From contig JAHELA010000005.1 of assembly GCA_024644425.1 (NCBI GenBank), positions 1-22,157 of the forward strand: a stretch of 22,157 nucleotides of DNA, in the 5' to 3' direction. Shown here in pieces: positions 1 to 7,471 of the stretch. Positions within the stretch are counted from its first letter, which is position 1. Each line of letters begins with the position of its first letter. A model generated the notes under the pieces. That model saw nothing but the letters and a program-made list of their open reading frames with translations, had not been told where the DNA came from and did not search any database. A program made the position numbers and the translations under genes. The stretch is from Nitrosomonadaceae bacterium. Its GTDB lineage: Bacteria; Pseudomonadota; Gammaproteobacteria; Burkholderiales; Nitrosomonadaceae.

Positions 1-872
1 TAGACCATGTGCTGTTGTATGGTCCTCCCGGTTTAGGTAAGACCACGCTTTCCCATATTATCGCAAAAGAATTGGGTGTGAGTCTTCGCCATACTTCCGG
101 CCCTGTCTTGGAGCGCCCTGGAGATTTAGCAGCGCTTCTAACCAACCTAGAGCCCAATGACGTGTTGTTCATTGATGAAATTCACCGTCTTTCTCCAGTT
201 GTAGAGGAGATACTCTATCCTGCGCTAGAGGATTATCAACTTGATATTATGATTGGTGAAGGTCCAGCGGCGCGTTCAGTAAAGCTTGATTTGCCGCCAT
301 TTACTTTAGTAGGGGCAACTACTCGTGCTGGTATGTTGACAAATCCATTACGTGATCGTTTTGGTATTGTTTCACGGCTAGAATTTTATTCGGCTGAAGA
401 ACTAACCAAAATTGTAACTCGCTCGGCAGGAGTATTAAACGTGGAAATTTCCCTCAATGGGGCAACAGAAATTGCGCTTCGTTCACGTGGGACGCCGCGT
501 ATCGTGAATAGACTCTTGCGTCGAGTACGAGACTTTGCAGAAATCAAAGCTGAAGGCCGTATTACTCGTACCGTAGCAGATGCTGCCCTAATGATGCTTG
601 ATGTAGACGCAATTGGGCTAGATGTAATGGACAGAAAATTACTTCTGTCAGTGATAGAAAAATTTGGTGGTGGTCCTGTTGGAGTAGACAATCTCGCTGC
701 AGCTATCAGTGAGGAGCGCGATACAATTGAGGATGTGTTGGAGCCTTATCTGATACAGCAGGGGTTTCTGAAGCGTACCCCACGCGGACGTATGGCCACT
801 ACCAGCGCATACCAGCATTTTGGAATGCCGCTGAAGAGTAGATTAAGTAATGATCTGTGGGAAGGGGACTAG
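1..872 (+). CDS. ruvB: Holliday junction branch-migration ATPase RuvB (5' end outside the window)
   Basis: RuvB is the hexameric AAA+ motor that, with RuvA, drives Holliday junction branch migration in recombinational repair. The reading frame is open from the first bases of the window (first whole codon at 3), so the first roughly 55-60 residues are missing and the GTG at 9 is not the true start. Visible in the 289-residue fragment are Walker A GPPGLGKTT (about residues 7-15), Walker B LFIDEIH (about 55-61), the sensor-1 segment GATTRAG (about 104-110), the arginine-finger segment NPLRDRFG (about 114-121), and a C-terminal winged helix ending in GFLKRTPRGRMAT. The gene ends 25 bp before ybgC. 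A ruv operon next to ybgC-tol is the usual proteobacterial arrangement. The identification is very secure. Confidence 0.98.
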   Translation, partial: DHVLLYGPPGLGKTTLSHIIAKELGVSLRHTSGPVLERPGDLAALLTNLEPNDVLFIDEIHRLSPVVEEILYPALEDYQLDIMIGEGPAARSVKLDLPPFTLVGATTRAGMLTNPLRDRFGIVSRLEFYSAEELTKIVTRSAGVLNVEISLNGATEIALRSRGTPRIVNRLLRRVRDFAEIKAEGRITRTVADAALMMLDVDAIGLDVMDRKLLLSVIEKFGGGPVGVDNLAAAISEERDTIEDVLEPYLIQQGFLKRTPRGRMATTSAYQHFGMPLKSRLSNDLWEGD

Positions 873-897
873 GGCGATATTAAATCATGTGGGCTGA

Positions 898-1338
898 TTG
901 TATAATCATTTTGGCATTAAACAATTGAAAAAAGATGCCGCTTTCGCTCTTCCTGTTCGTGTTTATTATCAAGACACAGATGCAGGAGGCGTAGTTTACC
1001 ATTCAACATATCTAAACTTCATGGAGCGAGCTCGTTATGAGTGGTTGCGTGAATTAGAGTTGGATATCAATTCATTAATTAAGGTCCACAACATAGTTTT
1101 TATGATACGTTCGCTCAATATTGAATACTTCAAACCGGCATTGCTGGATGATTTGCTGCATGTGACGGTGCAAGCGACTGAACTTGGCAGAACTCGCATA
1201 GCGATTTCTCAGCAAATATTACGTGATCATGTTACTTTGGCCAGCGCAACTACCCAGGTTGTATGTGTTGGCGCGGATACACTTAAATTAGTAAGTTTAC
1301 CTGAACCATTACGTCATAAATTTGGAAATTTCTCATGA
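898..1338 (+). CDS. ybgC: Tol-Pal-associated acyl-CoA thioesterase YbgC (hotdog fold)
   Basis: This small 4-hydroxybenzoyl-CoA-thioesterase-like hotdog enzyme hydrolyses acyl-CoAs and is nearly always the first gene of tol-pal clusters. The family signature YQDTDAGGVVYH lies at residues 24-35; D28 aligns with the family's catalytic Asp. ERARYEWLR follows at 43-51, and the IEYFKPALLDD segment is also conserved. The start is uncertain. The most upstream in-frame candidate is TTG at 898, just after an in-frame TGA, with no Shine-Dalgarno (SD) sequence. Homology to E. coli YbgC begins only around FALPVRVYY (residue 16 on), so a later TTG at 925 is also possible. The stop overlaps the tolQ ATG (ATGA), indicating translational coupling. 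Confidence 0.93.
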   Translation: MYNHFGIKQLKKDAAFALPVRVYYQDTDAGGVVYHSTYLNFMERARYEWLRELELDINSLIKVHNIVFMIRSLNIEYFKPALLDDLLHVTVQATELGRTRIAISQQILRDHVTLASATTQVVCVGADTLKLVSLPEPLRHKFGNFS

Positions 1339-2021
1339 ATGCAACTGTTACTCAGGATATGTCTCTTTTAAGTCTTATCAGTGAAGCCAGTATTCCGGTA
1401 CAGCTAGTAATGTTAATACTATTAATTGCTTCATTTTTGTCGTGGTGGTTTATTTTTAGAAAGCTGTTTACTATTAAGGAAGAACAAAAACTGAGCGATG
1501 AATTCGAATCTGTTTTCTGGAAAGGAGCGGATCTTAATGAGCTCTACCAAGGAGTTGTCAATGCGCGCTACACAGCAGGCAGTATGGAGCGGATATTTGA
1601 GTCAGGCTTCCGAGAGTTTATCAAGCACAATCGTAAATCAGGAATGGATGTTGGCGCTGTAATGGACGGCACGCGTCGAGCAATGAGGGCTACATATCAG
1701 CGAGAGATGGATAGACTTGAGTCGCACCTTGCTTTCTTGGCCACAGTAGGGTCAGTAAGTCCTTATGTTGGTTTATTTGGTACAGTGTGGGGAATTATGA
1801 ATTCTTTTCGTGGTCTATCTAACGTTACTCAGGCTACTATAGCCCATGTAGCTCCAGGTATAGCTGAGGCATTAATCGCTACCGCAATGGGGCTATTTGC
1901 AGCAATTCCTGCGGTTGTTGCTTTTAACCGCTATTCTCGAGATATAGACAAACTCTCGACTCGGTTTGAAAGCTTTATGGAAGAATTGTCAAATGTACTG
2001 CAAAGACAGGCGACGGGATAA
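1335..2021 (+). CDS. tolQ: Tol-Pal proton channel subunit TolQ
   Basis: TolQ is the polytopic inner-membrane subunit of the TolQ-TolR motor (MotA/TolQ/ExbB family). It converts proton-motive force into TolA movement during outer-membrane constriction. Three membrane segments are visible at about residues 21-41, 131-156 and 172-197, with a large cytoplasmic loop between the first two. The second segment carries SPYVGLFGTVWGIM and the third AEALIATAMGLFAAIPAV, which match E. coli TolQ almost residue for residue, including polar threonines at T150 and T183 that line the proton path in the family. The 228-aa length is normal. The ATG overlaps the ybgC stop by four bases, and no clear SD is seen. 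Confidence 0.98.
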   Translation: MNATVTQDMSLLSLISEASIPVQLVMLILLIASFLSWWFIFRKLFTIKEEQKLSDEFESVFWKGADLNELYQGVVNARYTAGSMERIFESGFREFIKHNRKSGMDVGAVMDGTRRAMRATYQREMDRLESHLAFLATVGSVSPYVGLFGTVWGIMNSFRGLSNVTQATIAHVAPGIAEALIATAMGLFAAIPAVVAFNRYSRDIDKLSTRFESFMEELSNVLQRQATG

Positions 2022-2050
2022 AAGCGATTTAATGAGACAAGTTTATTAAT

Positions 2051-2461
2051 ATGCGCCGCTCAAAAAGACGATTGATGAATGAAATCAATGTTGTGCCATA
2101 TATTGATGTGATGCTGGTTTTGCTTATAATTTTCATGATTACAGCACCACTTGTCAATTCTGGTCAAATTGAATTACCTCAGCTCGGAAAATCTTTAAAA
2201 CCACCGGTGGAGCCCCTGGAAGTGATTATTAAGGCAGATACTAGTCTTACGCTGCGTGATCATGCTCTGAAGGGCACGGAACAAAAAGTTAATCGTATTG
2301 AATTGGTAGAAGCCATCAAGCAAAAACAGGCAAGAAATAATGATCAACCTGTGGTGATTGCTGCCGATAAGAGTATACGGTATGAAGAAGTAATCAAGGT
2401 GATGGATATTCTGCAAAAACAACAGGTTAAAAAAGTCGGGCTATTAGCTAAACAGAAATGA
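2051..2461 (+). CDS. tolR: Tol-Pal proton channel subunit TolR
   Basis: TolR is an ExbD/TolR-family protein with one membrane helix and a periplasmic domain; it pairs with TolQ to form the proton channel. After a basic cytoplasmic N-terminus (MRRSKRRL), the segment NEINVVPYIDVMLVLLIIF contains the essential proton-carrying Asp (D19, aligning with D23 of E. coli TolR). The membrane helix spans about residues 16-36. The rest is the periplasmic domain ending in VMDILQKQQVKKVGLLA, typical of the family. The length of 136 aa is normal. The gene lies 29 bp after tolQ and 16 bp before tolA, so it is almost certainly co-transcribed. No SD is evident upstream of the ATG. Confidence 0.97.
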   Translation: MRRSKRRLMNEINVVPYIDVMLVLLIIFMITAPLVNSGQIELPQLGKSLKPPVEPLEVIIKADTSLTLRDHALKGTEQKVNRIELVEAIKQKQARNNDQPVVIAADKSIRYEEVIKVMDILQKQQVKKVGLLAKQK

Positions 2462-2477
2462 CAAATACGAACACTCG

Positions 2478-3221
2478 ATGAGCGTAATGGTGCAGTCAAA
2501 TTCTGCTAACTCTGATTCGAGATCATTACGAGCAGGAGTGTTGGCGCTACTAGTACATGTGGGTTTTTTTATTTTAATGACATTTGGACTCAGTTGGAAA
2601 ACTTATCCGCCAGAAGGGGTGGTAGTTGATTTGTGGAGCAAACTACCTCAACCGGCATCGAAGCCTGTTAACAAAGTAAAACCAATACAACCAATACAAC
2701 CAAAAAAAATTGAGCCTTTACCGCCGAAACCAGAAAAACTACCAACACTCACTAAACCAGATATTGCGCTTAAAAAGGAAAAAATTAAAAAACCAAAACC
2801 TAAACCAATTGTAAAAAAACAAAAGAAAGATAGAGAACAAAAAGCTAGAGTAGCTGCTGAAGTAAAACGGCTTCAGAATGAAATCCAAGAAGAAGAAAGA
2901 AGGCTAAAGGAGGCTGGAGCACAAGCAGCGGTTAAGCATAATTTGGTAGATGAATATAAGGCAAAAATTTTGGCGAAGATCAAAAGTAACATTATTATGC
3001 CTACTGAATTACCAGGGAATCCAGTTGCAGAGTTCGATGTTACGCTGATTCCTGGCGGTGAAATTATTTCTATAAAAATGCGAACAAGCAGTGGATTTGC
3101 TCACTTTGATGAAGCTGTGGAGCGTGCAATCGTTAAATCCAGGCCGCTGCCCCTACCACCTGACCCCTTGCTATTTCCTAATTTTAGGAATTTAAGTCTT
3201 AAGGTACATTACCGAGAATGA
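2478..3221 (+). CDS. tolA: Tol-Pal energy-transducing protein TolA (short linker form)
   Basis: TolA spans the periplasm and transmits energy from TolQR to TolB-Pal. Three parts are visible: a cytoplasmic stub and membrane helix (about residues 19-39, with a central His27 as in TonB/TolA anchors), a linker (about 53-152), and a C-terminal TolA_C/TonB_C-type domain (about 155-247, with MPTELPGNPVAEFDVTLIPGG and FDEAVERAI). The linker starts as a Pro/Lys/Gln-rich stretch (53-115, including a KPIQPIQP repeat) and continues as a charged coiled coil (118-150). At 247 aa it is much shorter than E. coli TolA (421 aa), whose linker is a long Ala-rich helix. Position between tolR and tolB fixes the identity against TonB. 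Confidence 0.95.
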   Translation: MSVMVQSNSANSDSRSLRAGVLALLVHVGFFILMTFGLSWKTYPPEGVVVDLWSKLPQPASKPVNKVKPIQPIQPKKIEPLPPKPEKLPTLTKPDIALKKEKIKKPKPKPIVKKQKKDREQKARVAAEVKRLQNEIQEEERRLKEAGAQAAVKHNLVDEYKAKILAKIKSNIIMPTELPGNPVAEFDVTLIPGGEIISIKMRTSSGFAHFDEAVERAIVKSRPLPLPPDPLLFPNFRNLSLKVHYRE

Positions 3222-3266
3222 CAAATATAATTCGACTTAATAATATATTTTTTTAAAGTTGGTTCT

Positions 3267-4565
3267 ATGCAAATCTTTTTACGTCAATTTTCTTGCTATC
3301 TATCATTAGTATTTCTTTTTTTACTTGGCTCCCCAGTTCATGCTGCTCTTAACATCGAAATATTTGGCGGTGGTGCTTCGCAAATCCCCATTGCAATTGT
3401 TCCTTTCGCTGCTGAAGAAAACCTAAAGCAAAGCGTGACCGCGGTTGTGGCATCTGATTTGCATCGTAGCGGTTTATTCAGATTAGTTGATCCAGGTGGT
3501 TTGGCGCCTCATGAACCCAGAGATATTGTATATCCTAACTGGCAAATGCTTGGCGCTAATGCTGTAGTTGTCGGTAGCACTAGAGTCTTATCCAACGGCC
3601 AGGTAGAAGTGAGATATAGTTTGATGGATGTAGTAAGTCAGGAACTGTTGATCAGTGATAGGGAAACTGTTTCCACTAAGTATTTACGAGCCGCTGCTCA
3701 TCGAATGGCTGATAATATTTATGAAAAGCTAACAGGAGATGTTGGTGTTTTCAGCACACGTATTGCTTATGTGGTGAAGCAGGGAAAAAAATACGCTCTG
3801 CAAATAGCAGACGCGGATGGTTTTAATGCCCGAACAGCGATTGAATACACACAACCAATTATTTCTCTTGCGTGGTCACCAGACGGTACTAAGATAGCAT
3901 ATGTGTCGTTTGAGAATAAAAAACCAGTGATTCATGTACAAACATTAGCAACCGGAGCACGCAAGGCTATTGCTAAGTTTAAGGGTAGTAACAGTGCCCC
4001 AGCATGGTCGCCCGATGGAAAAAGACTTGCGGTAGTGCTCAGTATCCGAGGCGGTTCACAAATATATTTAATAAATGCTGATGGTAGTGGCTTAAAAAGA
4101 TTCAGCCGGAGCTCAGGAATTGATACTGAACCAAATTTTTCACCTGACGGACAATCTATTATTTTTACCTCGGATCGGGGTGGTAGCCCACAAATTTATC
4201 GTATGCCTGTCACAGGAACTGCATCTGGGGTAGCCGAACGCCTTACTTTTGAGGGTGATTACAATGTTAGTCCGCAATATCGTCACGATGGCAAAAGTTT
4301 CACTTTCATTCATCGTAATGGCTCAAGATTTAATGTGGCCGTTCAAGATTTAGAAACACGCCAAGTACAGTTGTTGACAGATTCGCGATTCGATGAATCG
4401 CCTAGTTTTGCTCCGAACGGTAAGATAATCCTGTATGCAACCGAAATTAAAGGGCGTGGTATATTAGCCGCAGTATCAAGTGATGGTAGAACAAGACAAC
4501 GATTATCAGCTCAAACGGGGGATATAAGAGAGCCAGCGTGGGGGCCTTTACCAAAGCGGCGTTAA
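3267..4565 (+). CDS. tolB: Tol-Pal periplasmic beta-propeller protein TolB
   Basis: TolB is a periplasmic protein that binds Pal and is released from it by energised TolA. A signal peptide covers residues 1-26 (basic start, LVFLFLLG core, cleavage after VHA). The N-terminal domain (about 27-160) contains IPIAIVPFA, the usual TolB start. The C-terminal six-bladed propeller follows, with blade motifs WSPDG at 203-207 and 247-251, FSPDG at 291-295, YRHDG at 338-342 and a FAPNG variant further on. The length of 432 aa is typical. The ATG lies 45 bp after tolA. A TATAAT at 3226-3231 in that gap could be a weak internal -10 box, but no matching -35 is seen. Identity is very secure. Confidence 0.98.
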   Translation: MQIFLRQFSCYLSLVFLFLLGSPVHAALNIEIFGGGASQIPIAIVPFAAEENLKQSVTAVVASDLHRSGLFRLVDPGGLAPHEPRDIVYPNWQMLGANAVVVGSTRVLSNGQVEVRYSLMDVVSQELLISDRETVSTKYLRAAAHRMADNIYEKLTGDVGVFSTRIAYVVKQGKKYALQIADADGFNARTAIEYTQPIISLAWSPDGTKIAYVSFENKKPVIHVQTLATGARKAIAKFKGSNSAPAWSPDGKRLAVVLSIRGGSQIYLINADGSGLKRFSRSSGIDTEPNFSPDGQSIIFTSDRGGSPQIYRMPVTGTASGVAERLTFEGDYNVSPQYRHDGKSFTFIHRNGSRFNVAVQDLETRQVQLLTDSRFDESPSFAPNGKIILYATEIKGRGILAAVSSDGRTRQRLSAQTGDIREPAWGPLPKRR

Positions 4566-4603
4566 TTCCGATTTCGTTCGGTAACTCAGAGTAACTTAAT
4601 TTA

Positions 4604-4610
4604 TAAGGAG
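4604..4610 (+). promoter_or_regulatory. Shine-Dalgarno site of pal
   Basis: TAAGGAG lies 6 bases before the pal ATG at 4617. It is among the clearest SD sequences in the window, in line with the high expression expected of Pal. Confidence 0.8.
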
Positions 4611-4616
4611 AAAATC

Positions 4617-5117
4617 ATGAAGAAAATTTTAAGCGTAGTTTTGATAGTGTTTTTGTCAGCATGTGCTAGCAAAACTACTAAACCCACTGGTGCAGAGGGT
4701 TCACCTGAGGATGCAAGTCTTAGCGCCCAAGATACTACGGGCAGCCCCACCCTGAACCCACTACATGACCCAAACAATATACTCTCCAAACGTAGCGTGT
4801 ATTTTGATTTCGATAAATACTCAGTAAAGGATCAGTACAAATCTATGGTACTGTCTCATGCTCGGTATTTACGTGAAAACTCTAATGCTAGTGTTCGTTT
4901 GGAAGGTAATGCTGACGAACGTGGTAGTCGGGAATACAATCTTGCATTAGGCCAGCGCCGTGCTGATAGTGTAAAAAAAGTAATGACCCTATCGGGCACT
5001 AAAGAAAGCCAAATCGAGTCTATCAGCTATGGGGAAGAGAAGCCTCGTGCTATGGGACATAATGAGGCTGCATGGGCTGAAAATCGACGTGCAGATATTC
5101 GCTATCAGGGAGAGTAA
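4617..5117 (+). CDS. pal: Peptidoglycan-associated lipoprotein Pal
   Basis: Pal is an outer-membrane lipoprotein that binds diaminopimelate-type peptidoglycan and TolB, holding the outer membrane to the wall and concentrating at the septum. A lipoprotein signal peptide ends in the lipobox LSAC, with the lipidated Cys at residue 16. A flexible linker (17-58) precedes an OmpA-like domain (about 60-166), with VYFDFDKYSV, the NADERGSREYNLALGQRRA peptidoglycan-binding segment and the terminal NRRADI. The length of 166 aa is typical. The gene lies 51 bp after tolB with its own strong SD, and its stop is 2 bp before the cpoB start. Confidence 0.98.
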   Translation: MKKILSVVLIVFLSACASKTTKPTGAEGSPEDASLSAQDTTGSPTLNPLHDPNNILSKRSVYFDFDKYSVKDQYKSMVLSHARYLRENSNASVRLEGNADERGSREYNLALGQRRADSVKKVMTLSGTKESQIESISYGEEKPRAMGHNEAAWAENRRADIRYQGE

Positions 5118-5119
5118 AT

Positions 5120-5908
5120 ATGTACTTGCGTGCGCTTTTGCTATTGTCAGTGTTGATCAGCAGTAATTTGGGTTACGCCGCACTGTTTGATGACAAAGGT
5201 GCGCGACAGGAGCTTGCTGCACAAAAGAAGCAGGTGAAAACACTAGAAGCACGTATTACGGGGCTCGAAGAGACAAATAATCAGGCAATAGTGGGGCTCC
5301 ATAACCAGATCGAGGAGTTAAGGCATGAACTCAATAAATTAAATGGTCAAATTGAAGTGTTGGCCAACGAGATTGAGTTATCACAAAATAGACAGAAGGA
5401 TTTTTATATTGATCTAGATAGTCGGCTGAGAAGGATTGAACAGCCTAATTCATCTGTTGATACAAAACCGAATGTGAATCCTCCAGTTACTACAGGGGGA
5501 TTACCATCTAAAAATGTTACAATAGAAGCTGATGATGACGGGGACAGTGATTACCAGGCCGCTTTTGGGAATTTCAAGGTTGGTAAATTTAAGGGCGCCA
5601 TTTCCAAATTTAAAGATTTTATTAAGAACTATCCTAACTCTGAGTTTATACCCAGCGCTCATTACTGGATTGGTAATTCATATTATGCACTGCGAGAGTT
5701 CAAGAATGCCATTAGCGCTCAGCAAAAGCTGATTAAAGCTTACCCAGATAGCGCTAAGGCGCCTGACGCCATGCTAAATATTGCAAGTAGCCAGCTAGAA
5801 ATAAACTACAGAACTGCTGCAAAAAAAACATTGAACGAATTGATAGCTAAATATCCTATCAGTGATGCCGCAGAAAAAGCCAAGTTGCGATTAGCCAAAC
5901 TAAAATAG
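5120..5908 (+). CDS. cpoB: Cell division coordinator CpoB (YbgF), periplasmic TPR protein
   Basis: CpoB is a periplasmic protein that coordinates PBP1B-LpoB septal peptidoglycan synthesis with Tol-driven outer-membrane constriction. A signal peptide covers residues 1-20 (cleavage after GYA). A coiled-coil trimerisation segment with heptad-like spacing (EARITGLEETNNQAIVGLHN onward) runs from about 30 to 108. A low-complexity linker with an acidic run (EADDDGDSD) precedes three TPR-like repeats (about 143-262), each with the (Y/F)P(N/D/I)S turn seen as KNYPNSEF, KAYPDSAK and AKYPISDA. The start at 5120 is supported by an SD (AGGGAGAG, 5107-5114), which overlaps the end of pal. The length of 262 aa is normal. 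Confidence 0.96.
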   Translation: MYLRALLLLSVLISSNLGYAALFDDKGARQELAAQKKQVKTLEARITGLEETNNQAIVGLHNQIEELRHELNKLNGQIEVLANEIELSQNRQKDFYIDLDSRLRRIEQPNSSVDTKPNVNPPVTTGGLPSKNVTIEADDDGDSDYQAAFGNFKVGKFKGAISKFKDFIKNYPNSEFIPSAHYWIGNSYYALREFKNAISAQQKLIKAYPDSAKAPDAMLNIASSQLEINYRTAAKKTLNELIAKYPISDAAEKAKLRLAKLK

Positions 5909-5935
5909 GGGGCACGTTTTGGCTTATGCCATTTA

Positions 5936-6637
5936 ATGCTGGACATGGTTCTTACTTCTCCCTCATCGCAAGACACAATTACACATACTCCAGATACGGA
6001 GATTTTGCGTGTAAGTGAAATATTTTTTTCCTTACAAGGTGAGACCCGTCGTGTAGGGCTGCCTACAATATTCGTACGATTAACTGGTTGCCCCTTACGT
6101 TGTGGGTACTGTGACACTCAATATGCCTTTTATGGTGGGGAGTCCATGCTAATTTCTGCTATTCTAGAGAGAGTCTCTAGTTATGGTGGCCACAATGTGA
6201 CAATCACTGGTGGTGAGCCTTTAGCTCAGAAAAAATGTCTGACATTGCTTAGGATGCTATGCGATGCGGGCTACTCAGTATCACTTGAAACTAGTGGAGC
6301 GCAAGATATATCCAAGGTAGATAGGCGCGTAGAAAAAGTTATAGATATTAAAACTCCTGGTTCTGGAGAGGTTAATAAGAATTATTGGGCTAATCTGGAA
6401 TATCTCGCACAACAAGATGAGATTAAGTTTGTTTTATGTGATGAGGTGGATTACAAGTGGGCAATTGAGACCATAGGTAAGCACCATTTAGATAAAATTT
6501 GCCCGGTATTATTTTCGCCAGTTTATGGCAAACTTGACCCTGTAATACTTGCTTCATGGGTGCTGCGTGATCGTTTACATGTAAGAATGCAGATTCAGCT
6601 ACACAAATTATTATGGGGCGAGGAAAAAGGGAGATGA
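5936..6637 (+). CDS. queE: 7-carboxy-7-deazaguanine synthase QueE (radical SAM)
   Basis: QueE converts 6-carboxy-tetrahydropterin to 7-carboxy-7-deazaguanine, the ring contraction step on the way to preQ0 and queuosine in tRNA anticodons. The radical-SAM cluster motif is CPLRCGYC (C52, C56, C59; the C-x3-C-x2-C spacing). Substrate and SAM-binding segments include FSLQGETRRVGLPT (31-44, where T replaces the more usual G/S after QGE) and TGGEP (91-95). The C-terminus (LHVRMQIQLHKLLWG) is typical of the short proteobacterial form. ATG at 5936 has no SD at normal distance; a G-rich SD-like run sits at 5907-5912 (see findings). Another in-frame ATG occurs at 5945. It lies 27 bp after cpoB, as in other proteobacterial tol-que clusters. 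Confidence 0.96.
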   Translation: MLDMVLTSPSSQDTITHTPDTEILRVSEIFFSLQGETRRVGLPTIFVRLTGCPLRCGYCDTQYAFYGGESMLISAILERVSSYGGHNVTITGGEPLAQKKCLTLLRMLCDAGYSVSLETSGAQDISKVDRRVEKVIDIKTPGSGEVNKNYWANLEYLAQQDEIKFVLCDEVDYKWAIETIGKHHLDKICPVLFSPVYGKLDPVILASWVLRDRLHVRMQIQLHKLLWGEEKGR

Positions 6638-6676
6638 AGTTTTGTTATATTTTCTTATATAAATTTTTCTGATCAT

Positions 6677-7348
6677 ATGGCAATAGCTGTGGTGCTCTTA
6701 TCGGGCGGATTGGATTCTGCCACAACTCTTGCCATCGCCCGTGACAGGGGGTATGAGTGTTACGTGTTAAGCGTAGATTATGGTCAGCGAAACCGATCGG
6801 AGTTAATTGCTGCAGTAGAGGTGGCACAATCAGCGGGGGTGTGCGGACACCAGGTCATAAATGTTGATCTGTCTGTTTTCGGTGGGTCGGCCCTTACTGA
6901 TAGATCTATCGACGTTCCTACTGAAGGAATTAAACCAGGTATTCCTATTACGTATGTTCCAGCTCGTAATACTATAATGTTATCACTTGCGTTATCGTGG
7001 GCAGAAGTGCTTGAGAGTAATGATATTTTTATTGGTGTTAATGCGGTAGATTATTCTGGCTACCCAGATTGCCGAGCTGAATATGTTGTAGCTTTTGAGA
7101 AAATGGCAAATTTGGCAATTAAGACTACAAATAGCGGCAATAAATTAAATATTCACGCTCCACTTATTAATATGTCCAAGGCAGAGATAATACAAAAAGG
7201 AGTGAATCTTCGGGTAGATTATAGTGTAACCGTCTCCTGTTATCAGGCGAGTGAATCAGGGCTTGCATGTGGAGTATGTGACTCGTGTCGATTACGTCGT
7301 GCAGGTTTCGAAGCAGCAAACGTTTCTGACCCGACTCGTTACAAGTAA
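6677..7348 (+). CDS. queC: 7-cyano-7-deazaguanine (preQ0) synthase QueC
   Basis: QueC is an ATP- and ammonia-dependent enzyme that turns 7-carboxy-7-deazaguanine, the product of QueE, into preQ0 via the amide. The N-type ATP pyrophosphatase PP-loop SGGLDS is at residues 9-14, followed by SVDYGQRNRSEL at 32-43. The family segments YVPARNTIMLSLALSWAE (93-110) and GVNAVDYSGYPDCR (120-133) are intact. Four zinc-binding cysteines are present: C188, C198, C201 and C204 (CYQ...CGVCDSC). The length of 223 aa is normal. It follows queE by 39 bp of AT-rich sequence, without an SD. No QueD or QueF is encoded in this window, so the rest of the pathway must lie elsewhere. Confidence 0.97.
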   Translation: MAIAVVLLSGGLDSATTLAIARDRGYECYVLSVDYGQRNRSELIAAVEVAQSAGVCGHQVINVDLSVFGGSALTDRSIDVPTEGIKPGIPITYVPARNTIMLSLALSWAEVLESNDIFIGVNAVDYSGYPDCRAEYVVAFEKMANLAIKTTNSGNKLNIHAPLINMSKAEIIQKGVNLRVDYSVTVSCYQASESGLACGVCDSCRLRRAGFEAANVSDPTRYK

Positions 7349-7367
7349 GATACGATTTTATTATCAA

Positions 7368-7400
7368 TATTTTTAGATACTTGGCAAAAACCTAAAAATA
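7368..7400. repeat. 9-bp AT-rich inverted repeat after queC / upstream of gdhA
   Basis: TATTTTTAG (7368-7376) and CTAAAAATA (7392-7400) are perfect inverted copies separated by 15 bases. The position fits either the end of the queE-queC transcript or an upstream operator of gdhA. No T-run follows the second arm, so a standard Rho-independent terminator is not supported. Confidence 0.5.
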
Positions 7401-7407
7401 GTATGCG

Positions 7408-7417
7408 ATTGTACAAT
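7408..7417. promoter_or_regulatory. 10-bp palindrome next to the gdhA -35 box (possible operator)
   Basis: ATTGTACAAT is a perfect 10-bp palindrome ending four bases before the putative gdhA -35 hexamer. The position would suit a transcription factor site, but the motif is AT-rich and could occur by chance. Confidence 0.35.
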
Positions 7418-7421
7418 TAAT

Positions 7422-7449
7422 TTGGCAGAATATGCTTCATCGGTATAAT
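7422..7449 (+). promoter_or_regulatory. Sigma70-type promoter of gdhA
   Basis: TTGGCA (7422-7427) and TATAAT (7444-7449) are separated by 16 bp, close to the sigma70 consensus (-35 five of six, -10 six of six). The start of transcription is predicted near 7456, giving a short leader of about 16 bases containing the SD. This is the best promoter seen in the window and suggests gdhA is transcribed independently of the queE-queC genes. Confidence 0.7.
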
Positions 7450-7458
7450 TGTTTTTTT

Positions 7459-7465
7459 AAGGGGA
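7459..7465 (+). promoter_or_regulatory. Shine-Dalgarno site of gdhA
   Basis: AAGGGGA lies 6 bases before the gdhA ATG at 7472 and fixes that start. Confidence 0.75.
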
Positions 7466-7471
7466 ATCGAA

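Noticed and set aside
2702..2709. A8 run in tolA as a programmed slippage site
   Set aside because: The frame continues intact through it into the conserved C-terminal domain, and the alternative frames offer no meaningful product.
5908..5936. A preQ1 riboswitch ahead of queE-queC
   Set aside because: The gap after cpoB is only 27 bases, shorter than even the small preQ1-I aptamer, and the pairing and A-rich tail of that aptamer are not seen.
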